Made by a program: the position numbers and the translations under genes
Assembly (NCBI RefSeq): GCF_039543525.1
Contig: NZ_BAABJX010000003.1
Coordinates: 1 to 45,845, forward strand
DNA from: Algivirga pacifica
GTDB lineage: Bacteria > Bacteroidota > Bacteroidia > Cytophagales > Flammeovirgaceae
Direction: 5' to 3'
DNA: 45,845 bases
Shown here: positions 8,923 through 17,033 of the stretch, one piece after another
How the letters are laid out: each line of letters starts with the position of its first letter
Position numbering within the stretch: the stretch's first letter is position 1
The notes under the pieces: generated by a model
Told to the model about the DNA's origin: nothing
The model's database searches: none
The model's input: only the letters and a program-made list of their open reading frames with translations

Positions 8923-9687
8923 ATGAACTATAAGAATTTTTTCTGTTTCACCTTGCTACTATTGTTGGGGGGCGCTTCCTGTAAGACGGGAAAACCGGAC
9001 TACTTTCTTTTTTATCAACAAGCACAGGTATTGCCGGTGACCCTTCAAGAAGGAGGCGGGGGAATCGATACCACGCTTTTACAGCTAATTGCTCCTTATA
9101 AGGATAGCCTTGATAAACAAATGAATGAGATCGTAGCATATGCAACGGTAGATTTTATGAAAAGGGACTCTGTTGATGCTTTGGGAAGAATGATTGCTAA
9201 ACAAGTACTTTCTTGGGCAAATGATTCATTGAATGCCCAGGCAGATATTAGCTTATTTAATCGTTCAGGATTCCGTACTTCTATCTATCAAGGAGAGGTT
9301 ACCTTGGGAAAGGTGTATCAGGTAATGCCTTTTGATAATAGCTTGGTAATAGCTTCCTTGACAGCGGAAGGGGTTAGGGAAATGTTGAACTACCTTGGAA
9401 GAAGAAAAGAACCAGTGGCAGGTATGGAGATGACGATGATAGGTGATAAGGTGATACAAGTGAAGGTCAATGGGGAGCTGCTGGATGAGACTAGAACCTA
9501 CAGGGTACTGACGTCGGATTATCTTTACAATGGGGGAAGCAGAATGGATTTCTTTCAGCAATCTACCGCTGTAAAAGCAATGCCGATATTACTGAGGGAA
9601 GCGATTTTAAAGGCTTTTCAACGATCGGGAAGATTATTGCCGATAGAAGAGGCTGTTTATAGACAAGATAACCAAACGGTGAACTAG
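8923..9687 (+). CDS. 5'-nucleotidase C-terminal (substrate-binding) domain, stand-alone lipoprotein
   Basis: A lipoprotein signal (LLLGGASCKTG) precedes a domain of the 5'-nucleotidase C-terminal family. The family core is visible as ADISLFNRSGFRTSIYQGEV (Arg118 in the GFR motif), VYQVMPFDNSLVIASL and YRVLTSDYLYNGGSRMDFF. In UshA-type enzymes this domain binds the nucleotide and is fused after the metallophosphatase domain. Here it is a separate gene placed before the catalytic gene (8-bp gap), so the two products probably assemble in the periplasm. One departure is GGSR in place of the usual GGDG. A second, degenerate copy of this pair lies at 18381-19996. Confidence 0.88.
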   Translation: MNYKNFFCFTLLLLLGGASCKTGKPDYFLFYQQAQVLPVTLQEGGGGIDTTLLQLIAPYKDSLDKQMNEIVAYATVDFMKRDSVDALGRMIAKQVLSWANDSLNAQADISLFNRSGFRTSIYQGEVTLGKVYQVMPFDNSLVIASLTAEGVREMLNYLGRRKEPVAGMEMTMIGDKVIQVKVNGELLDETRTYRVLTSDYLYNGGSRMDFFQQSTAVKAMPILLREAILKAFQRSGRLLPIEEAVYRQDNQTVN

Positions 9688-9695
9688 AGGAGGTT

Positions 9696-10631
9696 ATGAA
9701 AAGATATTCAAGAAGAAATTTCGTACAGTTATTGGGGAAGGGAGCTGCCGCATCCTTGCTACTTCCTACCACTGTATTAGGTAAAGAGCAGGACTTGATC
9801 AAATTGACGATCTTACACACCAATGATACGCATAGCCAGATAGAGCCTTTTCCTTTGTCCCATAAACGATTTGGTGGAAAAGGAGGGGTATTACAGCGAA
9901 AAGTGTTGATCGATCAAGTACGTTCAATGGAAAAGAACGTATTGCTACTTGATGCGGGAGATATTTTTCAAGGGACTCCTTATTTTAATATGTACAAAGG
10001 AGAGGTGGAGTTTCGTGCAATGTCTGAGATGAAATATGATGCTGCGACGATTGGTAATCATGATTTTGATAATACGATTGAAGGGCTGGACAGCGTATTG
10101 CCCCATGCCTCTTTTGAGTTTCTTTCAGCAAATTATGATTTTAGTAATACTGTTTTAGATGGAAAGGTAAAGCCTTATCAGGTCTATGAAAGAGAAGGAG
10201 TACGTATAGGTGTTTTTGGTGTAGGAATAGAGTTGGATAGCCTTGTGCCTAAAGCATGCTATAAGGAAACTGTTTATGAAGATCCTATTGCCGTAGCCCA
10301 AACCTATTCCCGTAAACTAAAGGAAGAAGAGCTGTGTGATGTGGTGATATGCCTATCCCATTTGGGATATCAATACAGAGGTGATAAAGTATCAGATATA
10401 CAATTGGCCGAGAAGACCAAAAATATAGATTTGATTATTGGTGGACATACACATACTTTTTTGGAGGAACCAAGTAAGGTGATGAATAGTGAAGGGAAAG
10501 AGGTGTTAATTACTCAAGTGGGATTCGCAGGTATTAACCTCGGAAGAGTAGATTTTTACTTCGATCGAAAGAAAAAGCGACGATTGGCATTCCAGTCAGA
10601 TAAAGATTGGAGTAGTACCGTAGTGGTATAG
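9696..10631 (+). CDS. 5'-nucleotidase metallophosphatase domain, Tat-exported
   Basis: The N-terminus has a twin-arginine signal (SRRNFVQLLGKGAAASLLLP), indicating export of a folded, metal-loaded enzyme. All ligands of the UshA-type dinuclear site are present: Asp44 and His46 (LHTNDTHSQ), Asp89 (LLDAGD), Asn121 and His122 (GNHDFD), His222 (CLSHLG), His251 and His253 (GGHTHTF). The protein ends after the catalytic domain at 311 residues, whereas UshA-type enzymes exceed 500; the missing C-terminal domain is encoded by the gene immediately upstream. It should hydrolyse nucleotides or nucleotide sugars in the periplasm, releasing phosphate. Confidence 0.93.
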   Translation: MKRYSRRNFVQLLGKGAAASLLLPTTVLGKEQDLIKLTILHTNDTHSQIEPFPLSHKRFGGKGGVLQRKVLIDQVRSMEKNVLLLDAGDIFQGTPYFNMYKGEVEFRAMSEMKYDAATIGNHDFDNTIEGLDSVLPHASFEFLSANYDFSNTVLDGKVKPYQVYEREGVRIGVFGVGIELDSLVPKACYKETVYEDPIAVAQTYSRKLKEEELCDVVICLSHLGYQYRGDKVSDIQLAEKTKNIDLIIGGHTHTFLEEPSKVMNSEGKEVLITQVGFAGINLGRVDFYFDRKKKRRLAFQSDKDWSSTVVV

Positions 10632-10636
10632 TTTAC

Positions 10637-10682
10637 AAAATAAAACGGTCAGCATTCCTTAGAGTGCTGACCGTTTTATTTT
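10637..10682. terminator. Bidirectional terminator between nucleotidase and ompH operons
   Basis: An 18-bp perfect inverted repeat (AAAATAAAACGGTCAGCA at 10637-10654 and its complement at 10665-10682) has an A-run on one side and a T-run on the other. It can stop transcription from the plus-strand nucleotidase operon and from the minus-strand ompH operon. Confidence 0.88.
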
Positions 10683-10699
10683 AAATGACAAAGATGTGA

Positions 10700-11206
10700 T
10701 TACTTCATCTTAGCAATTACGTCTGCCGTGATGTCATCTTTTCCATCAGAGTACAATAACATCCCTTTAGGAATTACGTACTGGTATCCTTTTTCTTTAG
10801 CGACTGCATCGATTCCTTCCTGTACTTTCTTAAGTAGCGGCTGCATCAACTGTTGCTGCTTAAGGCTAATACTTTGCTGTGTTGAAACAGGGAAGTTATC
10901 GTACTGTTGTTTCAAAGTCTGAATTTCTTTTTCTTTTTGCTGAGCGATAGCAGGAATTACATCAGCACCTTTCTGTAGGTAAGTTTGGTAATCCTGGATC
11001 TTTGTCTTAAGATCGTTTTCCATACGCTTGAACTCTTCCTGAAGTTGGTTTTGGAAGCTCTGAAGCTTTTGCTCTGCTACTTTGTATTCTGACATAGTCT
11101 GTAGTACGCTGTCAGCATCTACATAACCAAATACTTTCTGTGCTTGCGCATTGGCACTAAAGAAGAACAGGCCAACGATTAGAGTAATAAAAAATCTTGC
11201 TTTCAT
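10700..11206 (-). CDS. OmpH/Skp-family periplasmic chaperone (copy 1)
   Basis: A signal peptide (ending SANAQAQ) precedes a 168-residue OmpH/Skp-type protein. The YVDADSVLQTMSEYKVAEQKL start, a long Gln/Lys/Glu-rich coiled coil (about 45-125) and the closing strand GYQYVIPKGMLLYSDGKDDITADVIAKM are family hallmarks. Skp trimers hold unfolded outer-membrane proteins in the periplasm and hand them to the BAM complex. It is the most distal gene of the uppS-bamA-ompH cluster, 29 bp after the next copy, and probably cotranscribed with it. Confidence 0.92.
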   Translation of the reverse strand: MKARFFITLIVGLFFFSANAQAQKVFGYVDADSVLQTMSEYKVAEQKLQSFQNQLQEEFKRMENDLKTKIQDYQTYLQKGADVIPAIAQQKEKEIQTLKQQYDNFPVSTQQSISLKQQQLMQPLLKKVQEGIDAVAKEKGYQYVIPKGMLLYSDGKDDITADVIAKMK

Positions 11207-11235
11207 AATTAGTTTTGTTGAATGACCCTATTGAA

Positions 11236-11748
11236 TTAGTTAGAGCCGGTAATTTTATCAATAACTTTTTGGGTGATATCCTCTGTCTCATTCTTGTAAA
11301 TCACCGCATTTTCTGAGATCACCACTGAGTAACCGTTGGCAATGGCTACCTCTTTAATCGTATCCATCAGTTTTTTCTGAAGAGGCTTCATCAGTTCCTG
11401 CTCTTTCTTACGCACACGTTGTTGCGCATTGAACTCAAGCTCCTGGTATTCTTGCATCAGTTTCTGGTATTCATTCACTTTCTGCTGGTATACTTCTGGA
11501 GTGATATTCTGGTTTGTTTGCACAAACTGTTGGATCTGCTGTATGGCCGCTCCTTTCTGCTCTAGCTGCGTTTTGAATTGCTTGCCATAAGATTCCAAAA
11601 TTTTCTGTTGGGTCTTGAACGCTGGCAAGGCTTGAATGATCTTCTGCTCATTGGCATAGGCTACTTTCTGTGTTTGAGCCACTGAAAGGCTCGTGCCCAA
11701 ACCTAAGGCCAATAGCAGGCTTACTACAAATCTTTTCATCAGGAACAA
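11236..11748 (-). CDS. OmpH/Skp-family periplasmic chaperone (copy 2)
   Basis: This 170-residue paralogue has a signal peptide (LALGLGTSLSVAQTQ) and the same plan: VAYANEQKIIQALPAFKTQQKI, a Gln-rich coiled coil, and the final ANGYSVVISENAVIYKNETEDITQKVIDKI. It is clearly diverged from copy 1 and may form homo- or heterotrimers with it. A TAAATTTG -7 box lies about 30 bp upstream (11776-11783, minus strand). The alternative start Met4 is equally possible, since MFLMKRF offers two. Confidence 0.92.
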   Translation of the reverse strand: MFLMKRFVVSLLLALGLGTSLSVAQTQKVAYANEQKIIQALPAFKTQQKILESYGKQFKTQLEQKGAAIQQIQQFVQTNQNITPEVYQQKVNEYQKLMQEYQELEFNAQQRVRKKEQELMKPLQKKLMDTIKEVAIANGYSVVISENAVIYKNETEDITQKVIDKITGSN

Positions 11749-11775
11749 TTTTCAATATACTATTCTAAATAGATG

Positions 11776-11783
11776 CAAATTTA
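11776..11783 (-). promoter_or_regulatory. -7 box (TAAATTTG) for the ompH pair
   Basis: Read on the minus strand, TAAATTTGCA matches the Bacteroidetes TAnnTTTG box exactly. A TTTC lies 18 bp upstream as a weak -33 box. The position fits transcription of the two downstream ompH genes separately from bamA. Confidence 0.5.
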
Positions 11784-11857
11784 GGAATTTATACCACGTA
11801 TGAAAGGAGATGGAAGTCCCCTTCCTGTTAAAAAACGTTGTATCTACCCCTTTTCCC

Positions 11858-12388
11858 CTATCTAGGGGTATCTGCAGGATCTCCTAACTCTAATTCTTCT
11901 AGTACCAAGTCCGTATAATTATGACGTGGGTCAGAGTAAATCATGGTGAGGTCGCTGGCTTTATCAAATAAGAAGCTCAATCGATTTTTACGAGCTACTG
12001 TTTCGGCTGCCTTAGCAATTTTGTCCTGCAGGGGCTTAATCATTTCTTTTCGTTTGACATATAGTAGTCCTTCATAACCAAAGTGATCTGCCTGATATTT
12101 TCGAAGCTCGGTCTTTTTTTCTTCTATTTTTTCTAGACGAACTTCTTTCATGTCTATCGTCAATAAGAGTTCTTCATTGCGATAGTCTTGTTCCAGACTG
12201 GTGATCTCTTTTTTCATTTTTTCGATTTCAGAGCTCCATTCCTTCGTAAGTTTGTCCAATCGCCCTAAGGCATCTTTGTACTCAGGAAGCTGCTCTATAA
12301 TCACCTGACTGTCTATATAACCAAACTTTTGCGCTTGTAGCTGCAAGGAAATAAATAAGGTTATACTGAGGACAAGTAGCTTTTTCAT
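11858..12388 (-). CDS. OmpH/Skp-family periplasmic chaperone (copy 3)
   Basis: A signal peptide (ending LQLQAQ) is followed by a 176-residue OmpH-like protein. It has FGYIDSQVIIEQLPEYKDALGRLDKL, a coiled coil with alternating Lys/Glu (about 50-130) and LSFLFDKASDLTMIYSDPRHNYTDLVLEEL. Unlike the other two copies its helices are charged rather than Gln-rich, and it contains a tract KREMIKPLQDKIAKAAETVA. It is the copy nearest bamA, as is common in Bacteroidota. A terminator-like hairpin at 12448-12482 separates it from bamA. Confidence 0.9.
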   Translation of the reverse strand: MKKLLVLSITLFISLQLQAQKFGYIDSQVIIEQLPEYKDALGRLDKLTKEWSSEIEKMKKEITSLEQDYRNEELLLTIDMKEVRLEKIEEKKTELRKYQADHFGYEGLLYVKRKEMIKPLQDKIAKAAETVARKNRLSFLFDKASDLTMIYSDPRHNYTDLVLEELELGDPADTPR

Positions 12389-12444
12389 ATGGCAATTCTT
12401 TTAACAGTTTTCAACAAAAAAAGGTATTTCAAAAACACGCTTAT

Positions 12445-12482
12445 AAAAAAACAGAAAGCACATTAGCTGTACTTTCTGTTTT
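12445..12482 (-). terminator. Terminator downstream of bamA
   Basis: AAAACAGAAAG (12448-12458) pairs with CTTTCTGTTTT (12472-12482). On the minus strand the hairpin is followed by a T-run, so it can terminate the bamA message. Some readthrough into ompH copy 3 would still be possible. Confidence 0.7.
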
Positions 12483-12506
12483 AAATATAAAGAATCAAAG
12501 GGAAAA

Positions 12507-15098
12507 TTATCGGATCTGCTGACCAATTGTAAAGTGGAACTGGCTACCACTTACATCTTGTCTTCCCGGTACATCATCAAAACCGTAGGCCCAGTCAATA
12601 CCTAGCATACCAAATGCAGGCATAAATACTCTAGCTCCTACCCCTGCAGAACGCTTCAGGTTAAATGGATTAAACTCTGCGTAGCTTCCCCAGTTGTTTC
12701 CTGCTTCTGCAAAGCCTAAGACATAGATGGTAGCAGCAGGGTTTAGGGATACTGGATAACGAAGCTCCAATACATACTTGTTATATACCACACCACCTGA
12801 GCTACTTCTTTGCTGTCCATTCTCTACCTCAATAGGAACAATAGACTGGTTCTCATACCCTCTCAAGCCAACGTTCTCAGTTCCCAATAGGAAGTTGTTG
12901 GCCGTAAGACCATCACCACCAAGGATGAAACGCTCAAATGGTCCTAAGCCTTTGTCCTGGTTATATGGAGCAATAAAGCCCATATGTACTCTTGAAGCCA
13001 ATACTAGGTTACCAATGATCGTCTGGTACCAAGCATTGTCAAACATATATTTATGGTACTCTACCCAACGGTAACGGTCTTCATTGGTGATGCCTTCCTC
13101 TGAGAAGTTCTTGTCACTAAACAAAGAGTAAGGAGGAGTCAAACTCACCGTTAGTGAGATTTGTGATCCTCTTCTTGGGTAAGTCGGTTGGTCAATACTG
13201 TTTCTCGCAATGGTCGTGTTGAACGTAAAACTGTGAGAGTCTCCTGTTGGATAATCAAAGAAACCAGTAGAAATAAAGTCTCTCAGACGGTATGACTGGA
13301 ACGTGACAGAGTTATTCATCACAAAGTAGTCATCAGGCCATTTCAAGCGACGTCCAAGCCCTACGGATGCAGAGTGAATACCTAGTGATCCAGTCTCACT
13401 TTGAGAGGATAGATCGGTTACAAAGAAGTTTCCGGCATTGTTGTACTGTCGCTGTATAGAGTAGCTATAACTTACTGAAAGGGAGTTAGGCTTTCTTCCA
13501 CCCAACCAAGGCTCTGTAAAGCTCACAGAATAAGTTTGGAACTGACGTCCGTTGGCTTGCATTCTCAACGATAGACGTTGCCCATCTCCTGCGGGTAGTG
13601 GCCTCCACATATCCCAGTTAGGAATATTTCTAATAGAGAAGTTGTTGAATACCAATCCAAGTGTACCTACGAAACCGTAGAAACCACCCCAACCACCAGA
13701 TAACTCAATCTGATCATTAGGCTTCTCCACCAAGTTATATTTAATATCTACTGTACCTTTTGCTAAGTTTGGAATTGGCTGAATGTCAATTTGCTCAGGG
13801 TCAAAGTAACCAATAGATGAAAGCTCTCGTTGTGTTCTGATCAACTGTGAACGGCTAAACTTCTCACCAGGAAGTGTTCTGATCTCACGAAGAATTACGT
13901 GGTCACTGGTTTTGGTGTTACCGTTGATGATGATTTTATCGATATAGGCTTGCTCTCCTTCACTGATTCTCATTTCAATATCAATAGAGTCATCCTCTAC
14001 CAATACCTCTACAGGATTTACATTGAAGAACAGGTATCCATCATCCATATACAAGGCTGAGATATCCGTACCACTAGGGTTGAAGGTTAGACGTTTCTGT
14101 AACTCTTCAGGGTTGTATACATCTCCTTTTTTGATACCTAGAACTTGTGCTAATTGAGCATCAGTGTATTTGTAGTTACCAGTCCAGGTGATATTTCTGT
14201 AATAGAAACGTTTTCCTTCCTCTATATCCATCTCGATATTTACGAGCTTTTCGTTTACATCGTAAACGCTGTCTCTCTCGATGCTGGCATTACGGAAACC
14301 ATTCTTATTGTAGTAGTCAATGACGTTATTCTTATCATTCTCAAACTCTTCCGCAATAAACTTGGAAGGGTTGAAGATTCTATACCATTCCTTGGTTTTC
14401 GTTTTTTTCATTTTGCGAAGAACCTTCTTCTCCGCAAGTTGCTCTACGCCATTTAGTTGGATTTCGTTGATTTTGACCTTACTATTCTTATTGATCTCAA
14501 TACGCAACTGAATGGCATTAGCCAAGGTAGGATCTTGCTCTCGGACAATTTTTACATCCGCATTTTTAAAGCCTTTTTCAGCATAGTAATCCTTAATGAC
14601 GTTGGTCGTGTTCTTGATAAGGGCATCTGTAACGATACGACCTCTCACCAGATTGATCTTGTCCGAAAGGGTTTTGGCTTTGCTCTTGTTGACCCCCTCA
14701 AAATAATATTTTGATAGCTTAGGTCTTTCCTTTAAGACAATTTCCAGGTAAACGTCTGAGCCGTTCGTTTTGGCTACGTTGATCTGTACATCCCCTACAA
14801 TACCCAAGCGCCATAATTTACGAATGGCTTTAGAGATGCCTTCTCCTGGAATGGTGATTTTTTCACCAACCTTAAGTCCTGAAATATTAATCAGGGCATT
14901 TTTGTCATTAAATTCAGCACCAACCACATCGATTCCCGCAATGGTATATTCGATAGGTATTCCGTAATCTACGTCCCCTTGTCCACCTTGTGAACCGTAG
15001 GTCGTTCCAAACTGAGCAGAAACGAAAAGGGTACTCCCTAAAAAGAGGCTGATAAAAATAATTAATGACTTGCTGATATGGTCATGCAGTAAGCTCAT
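12507..15098 (-). CDS. bamA: BamA, outer-membrane protein assembly factor
   Basis: The protein inserts beta-barrel proteins into the outer membrane. I place the start at 15098 (MSLLHDHISKS...), because it is followed directly by a signal peptide (LIIFISLFLGSTLFVSAQ). The open frame extends 57 codons further upstream, but that stretch lacks a signal and is Cys-rich. The 863-residue product has five POTRA-like domains (about 40-430) and an Omp85 barrel (about 480-863) that includes the family motifs FERFILGGDGL, LRGYEN and RSAGVGARVFMPAFGMLGIDWAYGFD. It is followed by three Skp-type chaperones on the same strand and preceded by uppS, the standard envelope-biogenesis cluster of the phylum. Confidence 0.95.
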   Translation of the reverse strand: MSLLHDHISKSLIIFISLFLGSTLFVSAQFGTTYGSQGGQGDVDYGIPIEYTIAGIDVVGAEFNDKNALINISGLKVGEKITIPGEGISKAIRKLWRLGIVGDVQINVAKTNGSDVYLEIVLKERPKLSKYYFEGVNKSKAKTLSDKINLVRGRIVTDALIKNTTNVIKDYYAEKGFKNADVKIVREQDPTLANAIQLRIEINKNSKVKINEIQLNGVEQLAEKKVLRKMKKTKTKEWYRIFNPSKFIAEEFENDKNNVIDYYNKNGFRNASIERDSVYDVNEKLVNIEMDIEEGKRFYYRNITWTGNYKYTDAQLAQVLGIKKGDVYNPEELQKRLTFNPSGTDISALYMDDGYLFFNVNPVEVLVEDDSIDIEMRISEGEQAYIDKIIINGNTKTSDHVILREIRTLPGEKFSRSQLIRTQRELSSIGYFDPEQIDIQPIPNLAKGTVDIKYNLVEKPNDQIELSGGWGGFYGFVGTLGLVFNNFSIRNIPNWDMWRPLPAGDGQRLSLRMQANGRQFQTYSVSFTEPWLGGRKPNSLSVSYSYSIQRQYNNAGNFFVTDLSSQSETGSLGIHSASVGLGRRLKWPDDYFVMNNSVTFQSYRLRDFISTGFFDYPTGDSHSFTFNTTIARNSIDQPTYPRRGSQISLTVSLTPPYSLFSDKNFSEEGITNEDRYRWVEYHKYMFDNAWYQTIIGNLVLASRVHMGFIAPYNQDKGLGPFERFILGGDGLTANNFLLGTENVGLRGYENQSIVPIEVENGQQRSSSGGVVYNKYVLELRYPVSLNPAATIYVLGFAEAGNNWGSYAEFNPFNLKRSAGVGARVFMPAFGMLGIDWAYGFDDVPGRQDVSGSQFHFTIGQQIR

Positions 15099-15358
15099 GC
15101 GATAAAAAGCGTTAGTATAATCTAATATTTTAAGGATACAGCCAGTGATATATATTTGATCGATAAAGTGGAAGATAAAAAAATCCTCAATAGACCACTT
15201 TATTTCTCTGCCTACGAACAGGCAGCTTTGGCCGTCTGATCTTCTGATCTGTATACAACAGACACTCAAAGATGTGTGAAAGTAGACAACGTGGCGTCTT
15301 TTTCTGTTATAGAACGTTATAAACCAGTAAATTTAAACAAACTTTAACAGCGAACAGC

Positions 15359-16099
15359 TTAATTACTGCTCAGCTGTTCACTGGTTTTGCCAAATCGTCT
15401 TTCTCTGGACTGATAGTCTAGTAAAGCGGCATATAACGTTTCTTTGCGGAAGTCAGGCCATAGTACATCGGTAAAGTACATTTCCGTATAGGCCATTTGC
15501 CAAAGCAAGAAATTACTGATGCGTAGCTCTCCACTAGTGCGAATCAATAACTCCGGGTCAGGAATCTCTCCAGTTGACATATAAGCAGAAACTTGTTGCT
15601 CACTCAATCCTTCCAGATCGAGAGATCCTGCCTGATGATCCTGGCAGATCTTACGTATGGCCTGAGTAATATCCCAACGTCCACTATAGCTCAACGCAAG
15701 GGTAAGTACCATTCCCGTATTATTACTGGTAGCTTCTATAGCTTCATTCAACTCATTTTGACATTTGTCAGGAAGCAAAGAAGCATCACCAATACTATTT
15801 AAACGAATATTGTTTTTCTGTAAGGTAGCTGTTTCGTCTTTAATCGTAGAAACTAACAGCTGCATCAAGGCTTTGACTTCTCGCTCTGGGCGATTCCAGT
15901 TTTCCGTAGAGAAAGCATATAACGTTAAGAAATTTACGCCTAGCTCTGCGGCACCCTCAGTAATATCTCTTACGGCTTTGATCGCATTTTTATGACCAAA
16001 TACTCTCATTGCCCCTTTCTGCTTCGCCCATCGGCCATTTCCATCCATAATCACAGCTATATGATTAGGGATCTTTTGCAAATCTATATTCTCTTTCAT
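15359..16099 (-). CDS. uppS: Undecaprenyl diphosphate synthase (cis-prenyltransferase)
   Basis: The 246-residue protein carries the cis-prenyltransferase motifs in order. They are HIAVIMDGNGRWAKQKG with catalytic Asp19, LTLYAFSTENWNRP, LALSYSGRWDI and PDPELLIRTSGELRISNFLLWQMAYTE. It condenses isopentenyl diphosphate onto farnesyl diphosphate to make the C55 lipid carrier for peptidoglycan and O-antigen synthesis. It lies upstream of bamA on the same strand, with about 260 bp to the chosen bamA start. Confidence 0.96.
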   Translation of the reverse strand: MKENIDLQKIPNHIAVIMDGNGRWAKQKGAMRVFGHKNAIKAVRDITEGAAELGVNFLTLYAFSTENWNRPEREVKALMQLLVSTIKDETATLQKNNIRLNSIGDASLLPDKCQNELNEAIEATSNNTGMVLTLALSYSGRWDITQAIRKICQDHQAGSLDLEGLSEQQVSAYMSTGEIPDPELLIRTSGELRISNFLLWQMAYTEMYFTDVLWPDFRKETLYAALLDYQSRERRFGKTSEQLSSN

Positions 16100-16473
16100 T
16101 ATTATTCCTTGAAAAATATCCTTATCGCTACGAGAAACCAGAAGTGTGTAAATACCATCAAAAAGTAACTGTGAAGCTGAGTCAACACTTCAGGTGTAGT
16201 GTGCGAAATTACTGATATATGTTATCATTACAAAACAACCTTTAATGTTCTTGTCTCTGATAGGCAGTTAGCTGTGTTTTTTAAGGAAGGGCGCCCCTTG
16301 TGCCCCCCATTTCTTTATCTATTCTCTTTTCTCCTTGGCTTTTCAAGCGGAAAGCTTCCTTCTATTGAGAAGATTTGTCTGAAATTTTGCATTTTGCTAA
16401 TTGATTATTTTGATGAGGGGGCTGCTTTTGAGGGAGGTGATAAGCTTTTTGTGCTTGATGACTAAAGAAAACT
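16100..16473. other. Divergent intergenic region without a clear gene
   Basis: The region separates minus-strand uppS from the plus-strand TRAP operon and should hold both promoters, but I see no exact TAnnTTTG box. An open frame at 16199-16465 has no recognisable features. A GC-rich run at 16289-16308 (GGGCGCCCCTTGTGCCCCCC) resembles the 23-bp repeats at 19999-20070. Confidence 0.5.
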
Positions 16474-17007
16474 ATGCTGAAAATTATACTAGAAAACTAT
16501 ATTTCCTGGATCGGAAGATTGAGTGAATGGACAGGAAGGGTTGCATCATGGCTGACGACGCTTCTTGTCGTGCTAATATGCTTGGATGTGGCTTTACGCT
16601 ATGTATTTAAGGAGGCGAGTGCCTTATTGCCCGAGCTAGAGTGGCATTTATTCTCTTTGATTTTTTTGATTGGGGCAGCGTATACGCTAAAACATGACCG
16701 CCACGTAAGAGTAGATGTTTTTTATATGCGTTTTTCTCCTCGTCTTAAGGCTACTATTAACCTGATAGGGGCACTTCTTTTCTTATTGCCGTTTTGTTTG
16801 CTGGTGATAGATACTAGTATCCCTTATATAAAAGCTTCTTATGTATTACAGGAGCATTCTGCTGATCCGGGAGGGTTGCCACATCGTTACCTGATTAAGG
16901 GAAGTATTGTGGTAGGCTTTACTCTATTATTGTTGCAAGGAATGGCAATGGCTGCTTCATCCTTGCTTATTATTATTTATGGAGAACCAGAGAAGGACCG
17001 TTATTGA
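16474..17007 (+). CDS. dctQ: TRAP transporter small permease (DctQ family)
   Basis: The 177-residue protein has four hydrophobic segments (about 18-40, 50-68, 90-112, 140-165). It also has the DctQ core CLDVALRYVFKEASALLPELEWHLF and the charged loop KHDRHVRVDVFYMRFSP. It pairs with the large permease 26 bp downstream to form the membrane part of a sodium-driven TRAP carrier. No periplasmic binding protein (DctP or TAXI type) lies in this window. Confidence 0.92.
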   Translation: MLKIILENYISWIGRLSEWTGRVASWLTTLLVVLICLDVALRYVFKEASALLPELEWHLFSLIFLIGAAYTLKHDRHVRVDVFYMRFSPRLKATINLIGALLFLLPFCLLVIDTSIPYIKASYVLQEHSADPGGLPHRYLIKGSIVVGFTLLLLQGMAMAASSLLIIIYGEPEKDRY

Positions 17008-17033
17008 TTTTTTGCTATTGATCTGAAAATATT

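Noticed and set aside
15099..15269. 57-codon N-terminal extension of BamA
   Set aside because: The extension lacks a signal peptide, and a good signal peptide follows Met at 15098.
16199..16465. 88-codon open frame upstream of dctQ
   Set aside because: It has no recognisable domain or signal, and its composition (Cys, Phe, Pro runs) looks like translated intergenic DNA. The GC-rich repeat-like run at 16289 lies inside it.
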